A stretch of 64,000 bases of DNA from Segatella copri (lineage in GTDB: Bacteria > Bacteroidota > Bacteroidia > Bacteroidales > Bacteroidaceae): contig NZ_NMPZ01000015.1 in the NCBI RefSeq assembly GCF_002224675.1, positions 1 through 64,000 on the forward strand, in the 5' to 3' direction. The position numbers and the translations under genes are program-made. This document shows positions 15,367 through 24,354 of the stretch, piece after piece (the stretch's first letter is position 1; each line of letters starts with the position of its first letter). The notes beneath the pieces are model-generated. The model saw only the letters and a list, made by a program, of their open reading frames with translations, was not told the DNA's origin and did no database searches.

Positions 15367-18033
15367 ATGTGGAAGAAGAAAAAGAACACCAGAAAAATGG
15401 CTTTCAATACCGAGACGGTATTGATGGCTGCCAAGGCACCACTCAACACGGTGCTTACTTACTTCCAGACTACCTCATTGGGACTCACCGATGAAGAAGT
15501 AGAGAAGAGACTGTCACTCTATGGCAAGAACGAGATTGTACACGAGCAGAAGAAAAAGCCGCTCGTAATGCTTGTCAAGGCTTTTATCAATCCTTTCGTA
15601 GGAGTGCTCACCGTACTGGTAGCCATCTCTTACGTGATGGATGTGTGGATGGCAGATCCTGGCGACCAGGACTGGACTTCCATCATTGTAGTCTCGACCA
15701 TGATTATTCTGAGCACCATCCTCCGCTTTGTGCAGGAATGGAAAGCCAACCGCTCCAGCGAAGCTCTACAGAAGATGGTGACCAACACCTGCTACGTAAT
15801 GCGTCTCGGCACAAGCACCCGTGGCGGTTCGCCAGGCGATGAAATCAGCAACGAGGAACTGGTACCTGGCGACCTCATTATGCTCTCTGCCGGCGACATG
15901 ATTCCTGCCGATGTCCGCATCATCGAATCCAAGGATTTGTTCGTCAGCCAATCCAGTTTGACAGGCGAATCAGATTCCATCGAAAAATTCCCGAATCTTT
16001 CGGAAGCCCGCAACCATACGGGCAGCATCGTTGACCTCGACAACATCTGCTTCATGGGATCCAACGTGGTGAGCGGATCGGCAAAAGGCATTGTCTTCGC
16101 CACCGGCAGCCACACCTATCTGGGAACCATTGCCAAGAACGTGGCGGGCCATCGTGCCGCTACGGCTTTCGACAAGGGAATCACCAAGGTGAGTCTGCTG
16201 CTCATCCGCTTCATGCTCATAATGGTTCCTATAGTATTCCTGGTCAACGGAATTACGAAGGGCGACTGGTTGGAGGCTTTCATCTTCGCCATCTCCGTGG
16301 CCGTGGGACTTACCCCAGAGATGTTGCCGATGATTGTAACCGCCAACCTTTCGAAAGGAGCGATGGTAATGTCGCGCAAGAAGACCATCGTAAAGGATTT
16401 GAACGCCATTCAAAATTTCGGTGCCATGAACATTCTCTGTACCGACAAGACGGGCACCCTGACGCAGGACCACATCGTATTGGAGCGCCACGTGAACGTG
16501 GATGGAACCGAGGATAAGGAAAACCGCATTCTGCGCCACGCTTATTTCAACAGTTATTTCCAGACGGGACTTAAGAACCTGATGGATCGCGCCATCCTCT
16601 CGCACGTCAAGGAACTGGGACTGGAATCGCTGAGCAGCTCATATAAAAAGGTGGATGAGATTCCGTTCGATTTCACCAGAAGACGCATGTCGGTGGTGGT
16701 AGAAGACAGAAATGGCAAGCGACAGATTATCACCAAGGGAGCCGTAGAAGAAATGCTGACGGTTTGCAGCTTTGCGGAATTCGGCGGAAAGGTTCAGCCT
16801 TTATCAGACAGCATGCGAAGCAAGGCACAGAGATTCGTGAAGGAGATGAATGCACAAGGTATGAGAGTGCTGGCCCTGGCGCAGAAGAGTTTCCTGAGCA
16901 AGGAAAACAACTTTGCCATCGAAGATGAAAAGGAGATGGTTCTCATTGGCTATCTTGCCTTTCTCGATCCTCCTAAGGAATCAGCTTCCCAGGCCATCAA
17001 GCAGTTGCACGAGCACGGCGTGGAAGTAAAAGTACTTTCGGGAGACAACGAGGCGGTGGTAAAGGCGATTTCCCGACAGGTAGGAATCAATACTTCTGAT
17101 TCCGTTACGGGGCCGGAACTCGAAAACATGAGTCAGGAGGCGAAACAGAAAGCGGTGGTAAAATGCAGCATCTTCTCGAAGCTTACACCGATGCAGAAGT
17201 CGGAAATCATCCAGCTCCTGCAGAAGAAGAACAACACCGTGGGCTTCCTGGGCGACGGAATCAATGACGCAGCAGCCTTGCGAGAATCAGATATCGGAAT
17301 CTCGGTAGATTCAGCTGTAGATATTGCCAAGGAGAGTGCCGACATCATCCTGCTGGAGAAAGACCTGATGGTTTTGGAGAACGGCGTACTGGAAGGCAGA
17401 AAGACCTTCGGAAACATCGTGAAATACGTGAAGATGACGGCTAGTTCCAACTTCGGAAACATGTTCAGCGTACTGGCAGCGAGTTTCTTCCTGCCTTTCC
17501 TGCCGATGCTTCCGATTCATCTGCTCATTCAGAATCTGCTTTATGATATTTCGCAGACCACCATTCCTTTCGACCGCATGGACAGGGAATACCTCGCCAA
17601 ACCATGCGTGTGGGACTCGGGCGACCTGAGCAGATTCATGATCTGGATTGGACCAATCAGTTCGATATTCGATATTGTCACCTACATGGTGCTGTGGTGG
17701 GTATTCAAGTGCCAGGGGCCGGATATGGAATCCCTTTTCCAGTCGGGGTGGTTTGTAGAGGGTTTGCTCTCGCAGACACTCATCGTTCACATGATCCGCA
17801 CCCGCAAGGTTCCGTTCATCCAGAGTTCTGCCTCATGGCCTGTGATGCTGATGACCTTCTCCATCATGGCAATCGGCCTCTGTATTCCGTTCACCTCATT
17901 CGGCAGTTCGATAGGCCTAACTCCTCTTCCATGGACCTACTTTCCATGGCTCATAGGCATTCTGCTGTCTTACTGCGTATTGACGCAATGGCTCAAAACC
18001 CTTTATATCAGGGCTTTCAAACGCTGGTTGTAA
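15367..18033 (+). CDS. mgtA: Magnesium-translocating P-type ATPase (MgtA family)
   Basis: 888 aa, close to the usual length of about 900. Cation ATPase N-terminus with TTSLGLTDEEVEKRLSLYGKNEI; actuator SQSSLTGESDSIEKFP; PEMLPMIVT in TM4; phosphorylated D360 in CTDKTGTLTQDHIV; N domain with KGAVEEML; hinge GDGINDAAALRESDIGISVDSAVDIAKESAD; and the type IIIB hallmark TASSNFGNMFSV with NLLYDISQTTIPFDRMD. Predicted inner-membrane importer of Mg2+ (or Ni2+) driven by ATP. Located after a two-component pair and before a porin-like gene, each with its own -7 box. The N-terminal MWKKKKNTRKM tail is lysine-rich. Confidence 0.95.
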   Translation: MWKKKKNTRKMAFNTETVLMAAKAPLNTVLTYFQTTSLGLTDEEVEKRLSLYGKNEIVHEQKKKPLVMLVKAFINPFVGVLTVLVAISYVMDVWMADPGDQDWTSIIVVSTMIILSTILRFVQEWKANRSSEALQKMVTNTCYVMRLGTSTRGGSPGDEISNEELVPGDLIMLSAGDMIPADVRIIESKDLFVSQSSLTGESDSIEKFPNLSEARNHTGSIVDLDNICFMGSNVVSGSAKGIVFATGSHTYLGTIAKNVAGHRAATAFDKGITKVSLLLIRFMLIMVPIVFLVNGITKGDWLEAFIFAISVAVGLTPEMLPMIVTANLSKGAMVMSRKKTIVKDLNAIQNFGAMNILCTDKTGTLTQDHIVLERHVNVDGTEDKENRILRHAYFNSYFQTGLKNLMDRAILSHVKELGLESLSSSYKKVDEIPFDFTRRRMSVVVEDRNGKRQIITKGAVEEMLTVCSFAEFGGKVQPLSDSMRSKAQRFVKEMNAQGMRVLALAQKSFLSKENNFAIEDEKEMVLIGYLAFLDPPKESASQAIKQLHEHGVEVKVLSGDNEAVVKAISRQVGINTSDSVTGPELENMSQEAKQKAVVKCSIFSKLTPMQKSEIIQLLQKKNNTVGFLGDGINDAAALRESDIGISVDSAVDIAKESADIILLEKDLMVLENGVLEGRKTFGNIVKYVKMTASSNFGNMFSVLAASFFLPFLPMLPIHLLIQNLLYDISQTTIPFDRMDREYLAKPCVWDSGDLSRFMIWIGPISSIFDIVTYMVLWWVFKCQGPDMESLFQSGWFVEGLLSQTLIVHMIRTRKVPFIQSSASWPVMLMTFSIMAIGLCIPFTSFGSSIGLTPLPWTYFPWLIGILLSYCVLTQWLKTLYIRAFKRWL

Positions 18034-18055
18034 TGTAGGAAAATTTTTATTGTCT

Positions 18056-18094
18056 GTTCCGTCTGATTACCTAGAAATAGGGACTAGACGGAAC
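18056..18094. repeat. Hairpin after mgtA
   Basis: GTTCCGTCT (18056-18064) pairs with AGACGGAAC (18086-18094). No T-run follows, so it is not a canonical terminator; CTAGAAAT-containing words repeat inside and at 18121-18135. Confidence 0.55.
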
Positions 18095-18189
18095 CCGGAT
18101 TATTTAGAAGAAACAAAAAATACCTAGAAATGGGGATAAAGATGAGTACTTCATTATTTAGAATAAATAAAAATACCAATTATTAAGTA

Positions 18190-18220
18190 TTGCTGGATTT
18201 AGAAATATCCTATACCTTTG
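18190..18220 (+). promoter_or_regulatory. Promoter TTG-N20-TACCTTTG for the porin-like gene
   Basis: TTG at 18190-18192 and TACCTTTG at 18213-18220, 20 nt apart. Confidence 0.75.
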
Positions 18221-18308
18221 CAGCATGAATTAGCGAGATGCTCGCGAGAGGCGAGCAAATGAACAAGAAATGATACAAAACATGAAGATTATACAAAAAC
18301 ATGAAGAA

Positions 18309-19349
18309 ATGAAGAGAATTATTTTTATTATTTTAGGCAGCATCAATATTTGCCTTGCTTATGCACAGAGCTTTAACGGACAGTATATTTCTGAATGGCA
18401 ATGGGACATGAACAAGAATACCAATCTGATCAATCAGCTGAGATTGGAACTGAGTGTTCCAATAGGAAAAGGAAAGGATTCGTTCGAGGCGGCTACGCTG
18501 CATGTAGCAAAGACCAACGATGGCATTATTGACGACTGGCAGGGATTTTCGAACATAGATGCAGACAACAACTTCGCCATGCTTGCCGTGCTGGGCTACA
18601 TGCACGAGTGGAATTCGGGCCATCTGTTTGTGGGTGTGAGAAACGTGAACGAGGATTTCTTTACCTCTGATGTTACGGCACTTTTCCAAAACAGTTCTGA
18701 GGGAATCTTTCCTACGGTTGCTTCCAGCTATCCGATAGCCAACTATCCGTATTCAGGCTTGACCCTTTACTTTGATATAACCAAGGGAGGATGGACTTTC
18801 AGAAACAGTCTGTATAATGGTGCGGGATATAATGGCTGGAAAGCCCACGACAATCCTTTCCTGGTTCGCCCGAAGAAGGATGGAATCTTCAACATGTCGC
18901 AGTTGGAGTATGAACATAAAGGTGGAAAATATTTTGCGGGTGCTGCCGTCCATACCCGTCAATATCCAATCAACGAGGATGGCGAAATGGTTTCTGCCGA
19001 TGATTCCAAGGGCAAAACAACCTGTGGCTGGTGGATTTACGGAGAGCAGAGCGTTTGGAAGGCTGGCGACAGGAACATTTCGTGCATGGTGCAATATTCC
19101 GAGAACACCAGTCATCAGAATGCCTGCTACCGATACGCAGAACTGGGCGGTGCCTATCAGGACGAGAAGAACGAGTGTGGTCTGTCGGGCCAGTACGCCC
19201 GCTTCCAGCAGGGTTCGGAATATTCGCTGGAAGTAACGTGGAAAAGACAGCTGACGGAATCCATCTCCCTTCAGCCATCGTTCCAGTACATCAAAAACGA
19301 CAATGGAGATTTCACGGCACTCAGTGCCCGACTCTATGTCAGTTTTTAA
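18309..19349 (+). CDS. Porin-like outer-membrane protein
   Basis: 346 aa from MKRIIFIILGSINICLAYAQ, which gives a clean signal peptide; in-frame ATGs up to 18270 would add a poor N-terminus. The mature protein is a run of amphipathic strands (NQLRLELSVPIGK, FAMLAVLGYMHEWNSGHLFVGVRNVNEDFF, GLTLYFDITKGGWTFRNSLYNG, ISLQPSFQYIKND) ending in ALSARLYVSF with C-terminal Phe, which fits an OprB/porin-type barrel. FFTSDVTALFQNSSEGIFPTVASSYPIANYP is typical of carbohydrate-selective porins. It may supply outer-membrane passage for the cation taken up by the neighbouring ATPase; that link is inference. Confidence 0.78.
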   Translation: MKRIIFIILGSINICLAYAQSFNGQYISEWQWDMNKNTNLINQLRLELSVPIGKGKDSFEAATLHVAKTNDGIIDDWQGFSNIDADNNFAMLAVLGYMHEWNSGHLFVGVRNVNEDFFTSDVTALFQNSSEGIFPTVASSYPIANYPYSGLTLYFDITKGGWTFRNSLYNGAGYNGWKAHDNPFLVRPKKDGIFNMSQLEYEHKGGKYFAGAAVHTRQYPINEDGEMVSADDSKGKTTCGWWIYGEQSVWKAGDRNISCMVQYSENTSHQNACYRYAELGGAYQDEKNECGLSGQYARFQQGSEYSLEVTWKRQLTESISLQPSFQYIKNDNGDFTALSARLYVSF

Positions 19350-19372
19350 AGGAAAGAGATAATTATCAAAAA

Positions 19373-19419
19373 GTGTACATCGTTTGACTTCAAAAAAACA
19401 AACGATGTACACCTTTTTT
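19373..19419 (+). terminator. Strong terminator between convergent genes
   Basis: GTGTACATCGTTTG and CAAACGATGTACAC form a 14-bp perfect stem with A-run before and T-run after, so it can work in both directions for the porin-like gene and the AAA gene. Confidence 0.92.
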
Positions 19420-19458
19420 ATATAGTAAAATAACAGCTACCCACTATTCAGAATGAAA

Positions 19459-20727
19459 CTATAACATCTGAGATAATTCCCATGCTCTCACATGCGAAAT
19501 GCCTTTGCGAGAAGGCAACTGAAGATCGTCAAGCGATACTACTACTTTTTCATAGTTATCCGCGATACATTCCAGCGGAGCATATTCACGCTCTATTGTC
19601 TGCTCATCTACAAGCATATAAGTGGCTTGCACATAGATGATACGATCGTTCTTGATGGCAACGAAATCAACCTCTTTATCCTTAATACTCCCCACATATA
19701 CATCATATCCATGACGCAACAACTCTAGATAAACAAGATTCTCCAACAGATACCCAGCTCCATATCCGAATCCGGCATAGAGATAATTTTTAAACGACAA
19801 ATCGTTCATATAGTATTTACAACTGCCAGAAAGAATCTCCTTCCCCTTGATATTATAGCGCAAAGCACGATGTGTTAGATAAACTTCTTCTATATATCCC
19901 AAATATAGAGATACTGTATCATACGAAGTCTTGCGTCCCTTGCTTTTTATGAAGCTGGTAATATTGGTAACAGAAAGAAGATTGGAAGAATTATTAACCA
20001 GATAGGCAAACAAATCTTCGAGCAATCTTACATCGCGAATCGTATATCTGCGTATGATATCTTTCAGTAATACCGTATCCTTCAATCCCGAAATATAGTT
20101 ACGCTTTACATCGGAAGACTGGAAATGCACGAGTTCAGGATAACCACCATCCGACATGTACTGCAAATAACTCACTCTACCGGCAGGAAGCTGATGAATA
20201 CTCGCATATTCCTCGTAAGACAACGGGAATATGTGAAATTCCACATATCTACCAGATAGAAGAGTTGATAATTCTCCAGAGAACATCTTAGAATTAGAAC
20301 CTGTGATAAATATCTCGTAATCTTCAGTATAATCTTGAGACAGCGAGTTGACTACACGTTCCCAACCATCAATATCCTGCACTTCATCTATAAAGATATA
20401 AATTCGTCCTTCAGGTTTCAATTCCTCCCGGTACAAACGAATAAAATTATCCAAATCTTTATAGTTCTCTATAAAATCAAACGCTGTCAGTTCTCGGTTG
20501 ATAAAGACAATATTATTGCTGCTGACCCCCTGTTGCACAAGATGCATGGCTGTTTGACGCAATATATAACTTTTTCCCACACGTCGCTGTCCCGTAAGTA
20601 CCTTCACCACCTTGCTGCCAAGATACGAAACGACACTTTCGGTATAAAGCGGACGGGGAAAACCGCAATCGATGGTGTTGCCAAACCAAAGATTATACTT
20701 CTTTACTGATTCTATATTTTCGTTCAT
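19459..20727 (-). CDS. AAA ATPase with DUF4143 (AAA_14) domain
   Basis: 422 aa from MNENIESVKKYNLW at 20727; the -7 box at 20743-20750 lies inside the longer open frame and decides this start. AAA_14 domain with Walker A GQRRVGKSYILR (about residues 44-55) and Walker B FIDEVQDIDGWERVVN, sensor-like FITGSNSKMFSGELSTLLSGRY; C-terminal DUF4143 with a nuclease-like core ending VDFVAIKNDRIIYVQATYML (D-x-Q-like). Family members are widespread in Bacteroidota and of unknown function. Three palindromes stand immediately upstream of the promoter, pointing to dedicated control. Confidence 0.88.
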   Translation of the reverse strand: MNENIESVKKYNLWFGNTIDCGFPRPLYTESVVSYLGSKVVKVLTGQRRVGKSYILRQTAMHLVQQGVSSNNIVFINRELTAFDFIENYKDLDNFIRLYREELKPEGRIYIFIDEVQDIDGWERVVNSLSQDYTEDYEIFITGSNSKMFSGELSTLLSGRYVEFHIFPLSYEEYASIHQLPAGRVSYLQYMSDGGYPELVHFQSSDVKRNYISGLKDTVLLKDIIRRYTIRDVRLLEDLFAYLVNNSSNLLSVTNITSFIKSKGRKTSYDTVSLYLGYIEEVYLTHRALRYNIKGKEILSGSCKYYMNDLSFKNYLYAGFGYGAGYLLENLVYLELLRHGYDVYVGSIKDKEVDFVAIKNDRIIYVQATYMLVDEQTIEREYAPLECIADNYEKVVVSLDDLQLPSRKGISHVRAWELSQML

Positions 20728-20742
20728 ACTTGATTTTTTGTG

Positions 20743-20750
20743 CAAAGATA
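20743..20750 (-). promoter_or_regulatory. -7 box TATCTTTG for the AAA/DUF4143 gene
   Basis: Minus-strand TATCTTTG ends 15 nt before the ATG at 20727. Confidence 0.75.
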
Positions 20751-20756
20751 GCATTT

Positions 20757-20856
20757 TTTTCGTGCATAGACGAAAATATCTCTATTTTTAACAAGATTTT
20801 CGTCTATGGACGAAAATTTCGTCACTTTTGATAAGATTTTCGTCTATGGACGAAAA
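20757..20856. promoter_or_regulatory. Array of three palindromes with exact 40-bp period
   Basis: TTTTCGTCTATGGACGAAAA occurs at 20797-20816 and 20837-20856, and a variant with GTGCATAGAC in the centre at 20757-20776. Starts are 40 bp apart exactly and the spacers are similar (ending AAGA). The nearest copy covers the spacer and -33 region of the AAA-gene promoter, as an operator would. Confidence 0.75.
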
Positions 20857-20886
20857 AAAAACAAAGATACAAAGATAGCTTCACTG

Positions 20887-21036
20887 TTATTTCTTAGCAA
20901 GATAAGACAAGAAATCGGCTATCGGCTGGCTGTTGAACGCATCCATCCACTTGGGCAACTGGTTCATATAACAAGAACTGGTGATGAACTTGCCGCTCTC
21001 ATCATCAAACCAGTAGGCACCGTTTGGATTATGGTA
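20887..21036 (-). pseudogene. 3' remnant of a PafA-like alkaline phosphatase/phosphodiesterase
   Basis: Reading the minus strand gives YHNPNGAYWFDDESGKFI, then TSSCYMNQLPKWMDAFNSQP and IADFLSYLAKK followed by a stop at 20887-20889. NPxGxYWFD...FI(T/S)SxYYM..LPKW...FN is the C-terminal pattern of Bacteroidota PafA-type phosphatases. Nothing upstream continues the family, so only about 48 codons survive. It is bounded by the palindrome array and a terminator hairpin. Confidence 0.7.
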
Positions 21037-21063
21037 TGAAGGAAATCTATGCAAAAACGAAAA

Positions 21064-21103
21064 AGAGGGTGTGCCATAAGTTCATGACACACCCTCTTTT
21101 CTT
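21064..21103. terminator. Bidirectional terminator hairpin
   Basis: AGAGGGTGTG pairs with CACACCCTCT; plus strand continues TTTTCTTTCTTTTT and minus strand TTTTTCGTTTTT. It closes the lipoprotein gene on the minus strand. Confidence 0.85.
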
Positions 21104-21117
21104 TCTTTTTTTCTTTT

Positions 21118-22092
21118 TTATTCAAATTCGGTGCTAAAACCGGAATCCGGAATGGTTGGAGAATCGATAGTGAATGATACGGCAGAGTGGGTAGAGAGGA
21201 ACGGACCTTTATAGATGGTCATCTTTCCCTTCACCATGTGGACATTTTTGAACGACAGGTCTTTTGCCACTTTATCTTCAGTATCAGTAGACTGAGTAGC
21301 CAGCGTGATATCCGTTACATCATCCGCACCCAGGAAGAAATAGATGGTGAAAAGGAATCTTTTTGCCTTGAACCGATCGCCCGATATATCGTATGTCTTG
21401 GTAAGAGTAGTCTTCTCGAGGCAATAGCCCGTAGATGGATTGAAGACATTACCGCAGTTGCCGGTAATCATACATTTGAACGACTTGATGTAGTCTGGAC
21501 GAACTTCTGATCGGCTGTCCAATTGCAATACGGTTACTCCACGTTTCAGGATGCAGTCGTAGTTCTGTCTTTCTTCTCTATCTTTTACGGCAATATCCTG
21601 ATAGGTATAAAACATATCTGTGGCCTCATTCTTAGGAAAGACGACTTCAGTCTTTGATTTGATGCTGACCTTGTTGTCTTTTGAAGGGTTATCAGTAGCA
21701 GCGGCAATAGCCACCATCTTGTAATTACCTCTAGGCACATACAGTTTCACCTGTCCGAAATTCTTGTCGGTAGAGAATTGGGTTACCAAATACATCGTAT
21801 CTTTACCTTCCGGAAACAGGGCTACCTCCAACTCAGTAATCTGCTTGCACTCACTCAGGTTCTTCTTCCCATCAGTGTCTGCACGGGTAATCCAAGGAGA
21901 TGCTGCCTGAGCTACGTCAGCAGTACCTGCTCTGGATTCAATTTCAGAGACTGATTTCTCGAAGAAGTTGAAGCTAACTTCCAGTTTGTCACTTCGTGAT
22001 GAAGAATCCATCACGCCATCCTCTTTACTACAACTTACTACTAGTAAGGCTGCAATAATAAGCCATAGGCTTTTAGTGAAATATTTCTTCAT
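21118..22092 (-). CDS. FimB/Mfa2-like lipoprotein (fimbrial anchor family, tentative)
   Basis: 324 aa. Lipoprotein signal with lipobox VVSC-S (Cys at about 21), so exported and lipidated. The body has two beta-sandwich-like regions (ITELEVALFPEGKDTMYLVTQF...VKLYVPRGNYKMVAIAAATD) and the closing NVHMVKGKMTIYKGPFLSTHSAVSFTIDS, which resembles the end of FimB/Mfa2 proteins. These normally anchor or cap type V fimbriae on the cell surface. No fimbrillin genes are adjacent, so it may be an orphan or serve another surface role. Confidence 0.65.
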   Translation of the reverse strand: MKKYFTKSLWLIIAALLVVSCSKEDGVMDSSSRSDKLEVSFNFFEKSVSEIESRAGTADVAQAASPWITRADTDGKKNLSECKQITELEVALFPEGKDTMYLVTQFSTDKNFGQVKLYVPRGNYKMVAIAAATDNPSKDNKVSIKSKTEVVFPKNEATDMFYTYQDIAVKDREERQNYDCILKRGVTVLQLDSRSEVRPDYIKSFKCMITGNCGNVFNPSTGYCLEKTTLTKTYDISGDRFKAKRFLFTIYFFLGADDVTDITLATQSTDTEDKVAKDLSFKNVHMVKGKMTIYKGPFLSTHSAVSFTIDSPTIPDSGFSTEFE

Positions 22093-22229
22093 TAGGTTTA
22101 GAATTTAGAAGAAATACGCCAGAATATCTGGTATTGTCTGCTATTACCCATCTAGTTGATACAGCTAGCTGTTTTTCTGTAGTAGTATTGATGCGAAATT
22201 ACTAAAATTTTGAATACGCTGTACTCCTC

Positions 22230-22287
22230 GCCCCCTATTTTTTAACTATCTTAACGAAGTTTTCACCTGATTAAATAAATAGGGGGC
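22230..22287. repeat. Intergenic hairpin GCCCCCTATTT / AAATAGGGGGC
   Basis: An 11-bp perfect stem enclosing about 36 nt lies between the GH20 gene and the lipoprotein gene, both read leftward. TTTT follows on the plus strand; on the minus strand no T-run follows, so its role as terminator of the GH20 transcript is uncertain. Confidence 0.55.
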
Positions 22288-22306
22288 TTTTATGGGCACT
22301 TATAGA

Positions 22307-24343
22307 CTACTCCTGCTCCACCTTCACTCCCGTAATCCGGCTCTTGAAATCGCCAGCCTTCTGGAGTGGGAACACCAGCGTGCGCTGATAGTGCATCTTG
22401 GCAGAAGGATTATAAACGATAGGCTGAGTGGCTGTAGCATCACTCTTCTGGAATGTAGCCAGGTCTTTCTGCTGCATCGCATAAAGGGTGAGCGGACCCA
22501 ACTCCTCGCGCAACTTGCCATCCACATAAAGACAGGTCTTCCTGTTATCGCCCGTAATCGCCAGAGTTACCTTCTTGCCCTTCTCTACCCTGTAGTTGAA
22601 CTTGTTGAGATAACCCTCGTGGGCAAAACCAAGCAAGCCGCTTTCAGGGTCGGCAAGATAGAAGGTGGCGTTATCTGATGAGAACAACACCGTGCCCTTC
22701 GGCTCATCGGCTCCCTCGATGGTGAACTCCACCCGATAGCCATAGCCCACTTCCTTCTCACCCGTGGTCTGACCAGGGTTCAATGTCTCTATTCTTAGCT
22801 GCTTGCCCTTCTGCCAGCGTGCTGCCTCGTTTACCGCAGGAGCCTCACTGAGCGCAAGACGAAGACGATTGAAATCTTCAAAGGAGAAAGATGTTGCAGC
22901 ACCCGTCCAACATTTTGCCGACAGCGTCTGCAGGGCAGGGAACAGTCGGTCGTGAATATCCTTCACCGTAATGCCGTTGCCCGCATGGTCGTTCCATACG
23001 GCAAACATACCGCCGAGAATGGCATGGTCGTTCTCCTCGAACTTCTCGTTGCCTATCTGCGCTGGAGTCCAAGAATCGTAAAGATACTGGCAATTCAGGT
23101 AATCGTAATAATAGCCCGCTGCCGGAACGATGTAAACCAATCCGTCAGGAATGCTCACCAGTTTGTAGCCCTGGCGCTTCATCTCCTTCGGGTCAGCATA
23201 ACCATTGTACCAGCAATGCATCATCACGTTCTCTGACTTCACCTTGGTGTCGCCCTTGGCATGAGTAAGCGCGCCCCAAACGGCAGCCTGCTTGCCAAAC
23301 GACTCTACATATTTAATATAATGGTCGGTGAAATAGCGGAATTTCTCCACCACCTCCTTCTTGGCATTGGAATACTCATCGGTTCCGATGTGAACTATCT
23401 TGCCTCGGAACACGGGGTTCTTGTCCTCCAGATACTCCTTGAAGAGCCCATCCACAAACTTGTAGGTCTCGGGATTGAAGAGGTCGAGATGATCCATGCC
23501 ATATTCCCTGGAACCGATTTCTGGCTTGTAATGGGTGAAGGCAAGCGAATGGGCAGGTACATCTATCTCGGGGATGATGTTGACGCCATACTGCTCTGCC
23601 AGTTTCTGGAGTTCGATGAACTCTGCCTTGGAGTAGCTGCCATCCTTCGCCGTGAGTCCAGGATAGGTGTCGCATTCCAGGCGGAAAGCCGCCTGGGTCT
23701 TTGCCCAATCATTACCGAAAAACTGTCGGAATCCGTTATCATTCAGATGAATCTGCAGGGTATTCATCTTGTAATAAGACATCATCTTGACGAGCGAACG
23801 CAGATAAGACATCGGGATAAACTTTCTTCCGCAATCCATCATGAAGCCTCGCAGCCCGTAGGCAGGCTTATCCTGAGTAGAGCCTTTAGGCAGCACGAAA
23901 CCAGCCGATCGCTGCTGCTCAGAAAGCTGCAGCACGGTGCGGGTACCCCATACCAGTCCTTCTACCGAAGAAGCCGTGATGGTAGTTACGTCGCCGATGG
24001 TGAGGCGATAGCCTTCCTTGCCGAGCAGTCGGGCTGATTTCCTATCAGACTGGAGCTCCAGCACGATGTCGCCGGCAGAGGGTTTTCCCGTCTTAGGCGT
24101 GAGCGGTTTTCCCACCAGGTCATGATAATCGGCAGCAAAGAGTTTCGCCACATCCTGGGCGTTTTTTCCGCCCTTCACCACGTATTTGCCCGATGGGGTA
24201 AACATTCCCTCAGCCCCGCTCCATTGCCTGAGTTCAGGGATTACAAAAGGTTTTTCGTTGACTGTTGCCCAGCCACACGAAAGCACCAAAGTGCAGCAAG
24301 CCGTCAGCAAGAGACGCTTGAAATCATTTAGGTTTTTCTTCAT
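22307..24343 (-). CDS. Beta-N-acetylhexosaminidase, GH20
   Basis: 678 aa. Signal peptide (LLLTACCTLVLSCGWA, possibly a lipoprotein at the Cys). Residues about 40-150 form the GH20b-type N-terminal domain; the TIM barrel starts YGLRGFMMDCGRKFIPMSYLRSLVKMMSYYKMNTLQIHLND and carries the catalytic pair D322-E323 in VHIGTDEYS. GGMFAVWNDHAGNGITVKDIHDRLFPALQTLS is the late barrel signature. A C-terminal jelly-roll of about 150 residues (VLFSSDNATFYLADPESGLLGFAHEGYLNKF, TCLYVDGKLREELGP) resembles LamG/chitobiase C-terminal modules. Removes terminal GlcNAc/GalNAc from glycans in the periplasm or at the surface. Its start follows the mutarotase-like stop by 11 nt, forming a two-gene unit. Confidence 0.93.
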   Translation of the reverse strand: MKKNLNDFKRLLLTACCTLVLSCGWATVNEKPFVIPELRQWSGAEGMFTPSGKYVVKGGKNAQDVAKLFAADYHDLVGKPLTPKTGKPSAGDIVLELQSDRKSARLLGKEGYRLTIGDVTTITASSVEGLVWGTRTVLQLSEQQRSAGFVLPKGSTQDKPAYGLRGFMMDCGRKFIPMSYLRSLVKMMSYYKMNTLQIHLNDNGFRQFFGNDWAKTQAAFRLECDTYPGLTAKDGSYSKAEFIELQKLAEQYGVNIIPEIDVPAHSLAFTHYKPEIGSREYGMDHLDLFNPETYKFVDGLFKEYLEDKNPVFRGKIVHIGTDEYSNAKKEVVEKFRYFTDHYIKYVESFGKQAAVWGALTHAKGDTKVKSENVMMHCWYNGYADPKEMKRQGYKLVSIPDGLVYIVPAAGYYYDYLNCQYLYDSWTPAQIGNEKFEENDHAILGGMFAVWNDHAGNGITVKDIHDRLFPALQTLSAKCWTGAATSFSFEDFNRLRLALSEAPAVNEAARWQKGKQLRIETLNPGQTTGEKEVGYGYRVEFTIEGADEPKGTVLFSSDNATFYLADPESGLLGFAHEGYLNKFNYRVEKGKKVTLAITGDNRKTCLYVDGKLREELGPLTLYAMQQKDLATFQKSDATATQPIVYNPSAKMHYQRTLVFPLQKAGDFKSRITGVKVEQE

Positions 24344-24354
24344 ATTTTACTGTT

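Noticed and set aside
20757..20856. Possible mini CRISPR array of palindromic repeats
   Set aside because: Only three 20-bp units with similar 20-bp spacers directly over a promoter; an operator array is simpler.
22230..22287. Terminator of the GH20 unit
   Set aside because: Good stem but no T-run on the minus strand; listed only as a hairpin.
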